Shown here piece after piece: positions 58,426 to 64,000 of a stretch of 64,000 nt of DNA (its first letter is position 1; each line of letters opens with the position of its first letter). The notes below the pieces were generated by a model. It saw only the letters and a program-made list of their open reading frames with translations. It made no database searches and was not told the origin of the DNA. The DNA lies in the NCBI RefSeq assembly GCF_963576615.1, contig NC_088711.1, forward strand, positions 57,330,248 to 57,394,247, given 5' to 3'. Both the position numbers and the translations under genes were made by a program. This DNA comes from Watersipora subatra. Lineage: Eukaryota > Bryozoa > Gymnolaemata > Cheilostomatida > Watersiporidae.

Positions 58426-59161
58426 AAACAGAGCAGCCCAGTCACCCTTACCCACTTCTCAACTAAGCTGTTACACTCAGCTATCAGCAAATATAGTTTT
58501 TTAACTAGTTGTGGACCTTTCCAACCAACAACTGCTAGAATTAGAAGAGCTAATAGAATTATACTGGAGACTAGTAGGTTAAACAATTTTATTGTTTTGA
58601 ATTCAGAAATAAATGTGTGAATCTCTGACAACCTCAATCACTGATGCCCCTGGTTAATTAATACTTTACCAGGAAGTAGATGCAGTATATGGCTAATGTT
58701 AAAGTTATGCTTTCACGCAGATATTTTTGTACTTGGCATTATTCTCTTCATGTTTTATCTAGGACTCTAGACAATTCTTGCCAAACGCTTAAAACTATCA
58801 TGCCAAACACTCAATAAAAACTTGATTATGGAAAATTTTGCCAGTCAACATTGCCAAACATGAACAATCAAAATAAACACGTCCATTTTAATTGTATATA
58901 ACATTATCAATTTTTTTGCTATATAATATATTACAATCTATTCAGGTCAATATGTACTATAATCGGACCATACAATTTCATGTTAGCCTGCAAAAAGAGG
59001 CTTTTGTTTCATTGTTGTATATCATATTTTATTTTATGAATAAAGAGTTAATCAGCGTCATAGACACGCCCAGTTGTAACGCACAATTTTTGTTTTCTTA
59101 TTAATGCGTACCAAACACAGGTCAAGAAAGGCCAAAATACAAGAATAATAATGACATAATC
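58426..59161. other. non-coding, no feature seen
   Basis: AT-rich rest of the inverted-repeat loop. Confidence 0.45.
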
Positions 59162-59226
59162 ACTAGCCCATGCTAACAGAGTGCAACAAAAGTATTTGAA
59201 ATCGAACTAATAGGACGTCCATCGAA
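59162..59226. repeat. right arm of the inverted repeat, first piece
   Basis: CCATGCTAACAGAGTGCAAC to about GGACGTCCATCG matches the reverse complement of the left arm up to the point where the LINE begins. Confidence 0.8.
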
Positions 59227-60345
59227 AATATCAGAGGCCTGGTTAGAAAAGTTGATGAACTTAAACACCATATAGTCAAACATAGTTTGAAAATTATACA
59301 TATTTCCGAAACATTTTTGAAACCTAACTTGAGCTCAAACTTGCTATATATTCCAAACTTTACTACTATTTGTAGAGAAAGAGCTGTAAAACATGGTGGC
59401 GGTGTTTTAACCTATATTCATTCAACTCTTAACCATACAGTCTTAACTAATCTTGACGATATTCTTCCTGAATCATTAACCATACAAATATCTCAACCTT
59501 CAGCCAAACCTTTTATCACCTCGGTTATCTACAGACCTAATTCCCCAGCCAGTTGGTTAGACCAATTTGCCTTATACTTTACAAAATGTAAAGAAATCTG
59601 TGACGAAATTATTATTCTAGGAGACTTCAACATTGATCTAAACACATCAAATAAAAAATGGACGGACCTAATTAATCAAATTGGTCTTCTACAACTTATC
59701 CAATCCCCTACTAGGATTCAAGCCCACTCAAAGTCACTAATTGATCACATTTATGTGACCAATCCAAGTAACATCCACCAACACAGTATCATTGATATTG
59801 GTTTAAGTGATCATAACATGGTGTACGCAAGACGCAAATTAGGGGTCGCGTCTCAAACCACAAAACGCCGCACCAAAATCACATACTATGACTGGAAAAA
59901 CTTCTCGACCCAATCATTCCAAAGAGACATTAATTTTGCTTCCTGGAGGAAAGTGTATGAAGCCAACTCTTCAGAGCTTATGCTGGATAAATTCAATACG
60001 AAATTACAGTCAATAGTTGATAGTCATCTTAAACTAAAGACAAGATTCGTTAAATCAAAAGTACTGCCAACTTGGTTGAATCATGAAGTCCAACAAAGCA
60101 TCCAACGTCGGGACTTTCTAAAAAAAGCTCAACGCTGGGCTGAATATAAACATCAGAGAAATTTCACCACCAACCTTATACAGAAAAAGAAAAAACAATA
60201 TGTTGCCAATCTTGTATCTCAATCTGACACCCAACAAACTAAACATCTATGGAATGTACTTCGCAACACTCAGCTATCCATAACTATTCTCCGAACATAC
60301 CACAGTCTCCGACCGAACCTTGCACCTCGTCACTCACAAAAGTAG
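59227..60345 (+). pseudogene. LINE endonuclease domain plus linker
   Basis: The frame is open from 59201 and reads NIRGL at about 59228, the usual first strand of these endonucleases; no ATG is needed since the 5' part is lost. Catalytic-site motifs are in order: SET (about 59310), YRPN, GDFNID (about 59620), SLIDHIY and LSDHNMV (about 59805). The active-site Glu, Asp, Asn and His are all present, so this domain is largely intact. The linker towards the RT is then lost by a frame change near 60240-60300. Confidence 0.88.
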
Positions 60346-61793
60346 CGAACTCGCTTAATCATCGCTTTGTTAATATAGCTCAATCAACAAAAATTGATTT
60401 CTCAAAAAACGTGACAACACCATTGACATCAGCTGTACCGCCACCTCCCCTAATACACACAATACCTAACATCAACGCTTCAGAAGTAATCCTATTCTTA
60501 TAAGCATTTGGCCATAGAAAAGCCACCGGTTTTGACAAGTTGTCAGTTCGCATCCTCCAGTTAGCATTTCCCTTCATTTTTCACTTAATCACCGACATCC
60601 TCAACAAATGCATTACAGAAGGCATCTTTCCTTCTCAATGGAAAGTAGCTATTGTAACACCACTGCACAAGGGTGGAGATCCTAATGCTTTGTCAAACTA
60701 TAGACCTATTTCGGTTCTACCCGTCCTCTCTAAAATATATGAAAAGCACATTTTGTCTGCCCTTCAATCTCATCTGAGTGCTAACGAAATCATTAACATA
60801 GCCCAATCAGGATTCAGAAGATTGCATTCCTGCGCTACAGCTATGCACCATCTCTACTCCACTTGGCTTGATGAGGTCAAATGTGACAAACTTCTCTTAC
60901 TTTTGTTTCTAGACTTCCGCAAAGCTTTTGACGTAGTCAATCATCAGATATTACTGAGCAAACTGGAACACATAGGAATAGCTGGTAACTTTCTGAAAAC
61001 CCTTCAATCTTTCTTATCTAATCATTGCCAATGCGTGAAAATCAGAGACGTTCTATCAAACATGCTGCCAACCACATCTGGTGTCCCTCAGGGATCAATT
61101 TTAGCGCCTACCCTCTTTCAAATATACACCAATGACTTATTATCCTTGCCCCACTATTGCAAAGTCCATACCTATGCAGATGACACCACTTTCTTTATTT
61201 CCTCCCGCAACCCGCAACTTCTTCTGCAGCAACTAAACCAAGACATGCTACTCATTCAGCAATGGTGTGTCATGAACAAAATGGAACTAAATTTTTCTAA
61301 GTCACACTACCTACTTATCAATGCCTCCAAAACCAACCCTATCAACATTAGTATCGGTGGCCATCTCTTGAAGAAACAAAGCCAATCTAAGTTGTTAGGC
61401 TTCGTAATCAACGATTCTCTCAAGTGGCAAAGCCACATATCACACATCTCCAGCAAGGTTTCTTCCAATCTTAGATTTAATTAATTGTTTTACAATCTAA
61501 GGCACCTCTTAGACTTCACCTCAAAACAGTATTACTTCAATTTCATCCACCCTTACCTCATATACGGAATCCACCTATATTACTCACAAAGCCCAACTCT
61601 CCACACTAACCAACTATATCTACTCCAAAAGAGAGCTCTCCGACTCATCTGTGTCAAACCCAACCGGCAATTGAAATCTAAAACTGGCCAAAACTCTATC
61701 AACACATTTAATTATAAACAAGACAGCCATACTACCTCTGCCAGCCCTCTTAATTTACTTTACCTGCCTCTCTGGTTTTCTAATAAAGAATAA
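60249..61793 (+). pseudogene. LINE reverse transcriptase, interrupted by stops
   Basis: The RT frame runs from the linker (HRFVNIAQS) through an in-frame TAA at 60501-60503 and a TAA at 61482-61484. Motifs in order: VTPLHKGGD, NYRPISVLP, QSGFRRLHSC, LFLDFRKAFDVVNH, GVPQGSILAPTLF, and the catalytic YADDT at about 61180, then LLGFVIND. After the second stop the thumb-like region (YLIYGIHLYY, LLQKRALRLIC) continues in the same frame. The motif set fits the CR1/L2/Jockey group. The catalytic aspartates survive but the protein cannot be made whole. Confidence 0.9.
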
Positions 61794-61798
61794 CCTTT

Positions 61799-62005
61799 GC
61801 CCAACTTACCTTTCTGGTGCTTTTGAACACTTAATAAATCCACATACAACCAGAAATCGGCATAAGCTTCCCAGCTCCTCACATCACAACCAATTAAACC
61901 TAAACATTTTGAGAAACTTCAACTTTCTCCCCAGAAAATTACGAACCCTGACCCTTAACTCTTTTAAAACTAACCTTAAACTTCATCTTCTTTGCCAATT
62001 TGCAT
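61799..62005 (+). pseudogene. LINE C-terminal tail in a shifted frame
   Basis: After a further frame change the sequence still encodes a recognisable tail: NPHTTRNRHKLP, then NFLPRKLRTL and NSFKTNLKLHLL. This matches the YxTR...lPxxlR...FKxxLKxxL ending of CR1-like RT proteins. The rest to 62320 is 3' UTR. Confidence 0.65.
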
Positions 62006-62321
62006 AACCCTAACTCTTTGTATGCCATCCAACAACAACACCAATACCATGTTCTTTTGGACAAATCATATGATATTACTACTATACCTGCTAATACTGT
62101 AACCGCTTGTAAATGCTCATCAAATGTTGTATTTGTTTTATGTTCGTTTTTTGTTACTAGTCACGGAAACAGCACAATATATTTTTCACATTCATTTGCT
62201 TATGTTCTAGCCTTCATATTATATTTTAGCTTCATATCTAGATTAGTGTGTGGTACGTCTTGAAAAACATGCTTTTTTGTCATGAATGTCGATTATCACA
62301 ATAAATAATGTAATAAAAAAA

Positions 62322-62490
62322 AATCATATTATAAAAGTGAAACTAATATAACAACTGGCTGAAGAATCAACGTCAACTAAATTAAAGAGAAACTTATAAT
62401 TGAAAGCGAAATACGTAAATGTCGCGCCGTCACATTATACATCAAGTTCCCAGCGTAATCCTACGATAAAGCTATTTAAACGCTAACTAC
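62322..62490. repeat. right arm of the inverted repeat, second piece
   Basis: ATCATATTATAAAAGTGAAA to about ACGATAAAGC matches the reverse complement of 56505-56668. It resumes directly after the A-rich LINE tail. Confidence 0.85.
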
Positions 62491-62499
62491 TAAAATCGG

Positions 62500-62653
62500 A
62501 ATACTGACCAATCAAAATGTGCGTTTTGCAAACCGCATCGAAAGCTTCCGGAAAGAAACTAAAGGCCGCTGGGAAGTTCCGCGGTGAATCCGCTTGTAAC
62601 AAAACATTCAGATCAGTCGACAGTAAGCGCTTCGTTTAAAAATCAAACTTGAG
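62500..62653 (+). promoter_or_regulatory. probable promoter and non-coding first exon of the PGY-rich gene
   Basis: CpG-richer sequence (CCGCATCG, TTCCGGAAAG, TTCCGCGGTGAATCCGC) precedes the gene. AACTTGAG is followed by GTTAGT at 62654, a reasonable donor, and TTTTTTATTTTCAATAG at 62801-62817 is a good acceptor just upstream of the start codon. A 5' UTR exon ending at 62653 and a 164-base intron are inferred. The transcription start is not determinable; TTCCGGAA could be an ETS-type site. Confidence 0.45.
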
Positions 62654-62826
62654 GTTAGTATTGTCATTAAAAACAGTGGAAATGTTGCAGTGTTTTACTT
62701 TAATTTTGTATTAATAATATTATCGTTTTCTAGCCTCGTACAAGAAAATGACACCTAATAAGCATAGGAAATCATGACTTGTTTGGCGATCAGGATGTTG
62801 TTTTTTATTTTCAATAGCTTTTGAAA

Positions 62827-63031
62827 ATGTCGTACCCGCCTCAACAAGCTGCTGGCGGTTACCCTCCTCAAGGCCAACCAGCAGGTGGGTATCCACCACC
62901 TCAAGGACAGCCAGCTGGTGGATACCCACCACCTCAAGGACAGCCAGCTGGTGGATACCCACCGCCTCAAGGGCAACCAGCAGGAGGTTATCCATCCCCA
63001 CAAGGACAACCAGCAGGACAAGCACCTTCAG
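62827..63031 (+). CDS. Pro/Gly/Tyr-rich N-terminal exon with 11-residue repeats
   Basis: The start MSYPPQQAAGG is chosen because it is the first ATG in frame and lies 10 bases after a likely acceptor at 62817. The exon then has about five repeats of an 11-residue unit, GQPAGGYPPPQ, encoded by near-identical 33-bp units (CAGCCAGCTGGTGGATACCC). Low-complexity YPPQ-rich N-termini precede folded domains in annexin A7/A11, phospholipid scramblases, PEF calcium-binding proteins and Lifeguard/TMBIM proteins. Which applies here cannot be told because the folded part is outside the window. Exon end: donor GTAAGA at 63032 after 68 codons plus one base. Confidence 0.75.
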
Positions 63032-63489
63032 GTAAGACAACAGGATTAGCCACTCCACGTGCAACTCATTGTAGTGAGGGAGCAGGCATCTGTGTGTATT
63101 TGGTCAAGGCATTGCTTTAAAACTTAAAAGTGTGTGATTAATCACGTTTCACTAGTAACTACATAACAACTTCAAGCTATTATTGTTTCGAGGCCATAAA
63201 ACTACTACAGCCAACATAAGTTGGGCCATCTAATTTCTATTAGGTATCGGTTTATGTATGGGATTGTAAAAAACAGTCTAAATTTATTGGAACCATCTTA
63301 TTACTGTTTATTAAAAATGATTTTGCAAGGAGTTTTCTTCAACCCGATTGATTTTGCTAGTTGTGTTTGTCAAGTTACATGTGCTGATTATCGTTCATAT
63401 ATCGATAAAAATTCCTGCTATCAAAATCAGTTTGTAAATAACTGGTGCATATTCTTCATTCACTAATTTTTAGCATTAATAACTTGTAG
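63032..63489 (+). other. phase-1 intron of the PGY-rich gene
   Basis: GTAAGA donor at 63032 and ATTAATAACTTGTAG acceptor ending at 63489. No repeat was recognised inside it. Confidence 0.65.
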
Positions 63490-63661
63490 GTGATGGAGCG
63501 TCTGCACCGGAGGAGGTGGCTGACTATAGGCCGGGAGATACATCTGGCTTGAAAACATTTGAAGGGTATGGGAATGTCGGCTTTGAAGGTGGGAGCTTCT
63601 TACCTCCTCCACCGCCGCCTTCGTATGATGAACAGCAAGCACCAAGCATGGACTTTGGCCA
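63490..63661 (+). CDS. PGY-rich gene, next coding exon with PPxY motif
   Basis: Joined in phase 1 it continues the protein with GDGASAPEEVADYRPGDTSG and FEGYGNVGFEGGSF, then a run of six prolines leading into SYDEQ. PPSY is a PPxY motif, the ligand of WW domains such as those in Nedd4-type ubiquitin ligases. The exon probably ends at 63661 before GTGAGT, a strong donor, leaving the gene to continue past the window. If that donor is not used, the frame stops two bases later at TGA (63663-63665), giving a complete protein of about 126 residues. I favour the spliced version. Confidence 0.65.
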
Positions 63662-63874
63662 GTGAGTTATCTTTGGCTGATAATGCATGGAGGTGTGGCC
63701 TTATCAGTTACTATAGGATCTGCTCACACCAGTATGCTAGACTGTTTCAAGTGATGTTAAGATCTTGTTGAGAAACTTGAAGGTCTTTCGTAGTTTAAAC
63801 CTTTTGGTTTGTAATTGTGAAAAGTCTTTGCAGAATGAAAGATAAAACTGCCCATTTATTCAGTTTATTTAATG
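63662..63874 (+). other. probable next intron, start
   Basis: Starts with GTGAGT; no coding signal before the MITE that follows. Confidence 0.45.
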
Positions 63875-64000
63875 CTTTAAGATGGACTTGCGCAAAAGTT
63901 TAGTAGATTTTATTAAAAAGTATGGGTATTTGTCTACCATTGGCGATTGGTTGTTATGTTTGAAGGTGATCTGACTGCCAGGATGTTTCAAGATTAAAAT
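63875..64000. mobile_element. palindromic MITE, copy 4, cut by window end
   Basis: TTTAAGATGGACTTGCGCAA through GATCTGACTGCCAGGATGTT is collinear with the left half of 24282-24740. If the gene model is right, it lies in an intron. Confidence 0.8.

Larger units (their letters stand above)
59226..62320 (+). mobile_element. 5'-truncated non-LTR retrotransposon (CR1/Jockey-like)
   Basis: About 3.1 kb holding an apurinic-type endonuclease, a reverse transcriptase and the usual C-terminal tail, ending in the A-rich sequence TAATAAAAAAAAA. The left limit is set by the loss of homology with the inverted-repeat arm, which resumes at 62322. At that limit the endonuclease reading frame has only just begun, so the promoter, 5' UTR and any ORF1 are missing, as expected from incomplete target-primed reverse transcription. 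At least two frame changes and two premature stops make it inactive. Confidence 0.9.

Noticed and set aside
62720..63064. Minus-strand ORFs of 88-114 codons opposite the PGY-rich exon
   Set aside because: Mirror frames of the 33-bp coding repeats; the plus frame has an acceptor, ATG and donor.

Overview
The window looks like nuclear DNA from an invertebrate animal. It is AT-rich, nearly all non-coding, has spliced genes with GT-AG introns and animal-type domains (LRR plus Ig plus transmembrane), and is crowded with LINE, SINE, MITE and satellite sequence. A marine spiralian such as a mollusc or bryozoan is a guess from repeat flavour only. No bacterial operon, CRISPR array or rRNA gene was seen.

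Two protein-coding genes are supported, both on the plus strand. The first (38793-44167) has two coding exons separated by a 3.8 kb intron. Spliced, it gives a 530-residue type I membrane protein with signal peptide, LRRNT, about six LRRs, LRRCT, one Ig domain, one transmembrane helix and a short tail with an SH3-ligand motif. This is a Kekkon-like LRR-Ig adhesion or receptor architecture. The second starts at 62827 and encodes a proline/glycine/tyrosine-rich N-terminus made of 33-bp repeats. It continues in an exon at 63490-63661 and probably runs out of the window.

The rest is mostly mobile and repetitive DNA. 0-2 kb: a fold-back repeat with an internal duplication. 2.6-3.2 kb: a CA-rich satellite. 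3.8-4.3 kb: a MITE bounded by TTAA, set inside a degenerate tandem array. 5.36-7.73 kb: a hAT-like non-autonomous element with a perfect 8-bp target duplication, carrying a second hAT-like MITE with its own 8-bp duplication. 9.7-17.6 kb: minisatellites and MITEs. 18.2-21.9 kb: a pogo-type transposase relic and two nested inverted-repeat elements. 24-37 kb: palindromic MITE copies, a LINE relic and striking back-to-back perfect palindromes. 46-55.5 kb: tRNA-derived SINE-like repeats. 56.5-62.5 kb: a large inverted repeat whose right arm is interrupted by a 5'-truncated, decayed non-LTR retrotransposon (59.2-62.3 kb).

I found no clear new multi-gene system. The most unusual signals are the nested hAT-like elements with legible target duplications, the cluster of perfect short-loop palindromes (twice as abutting pairs), and the LINE insertion dated by the inverted repeat it splits.
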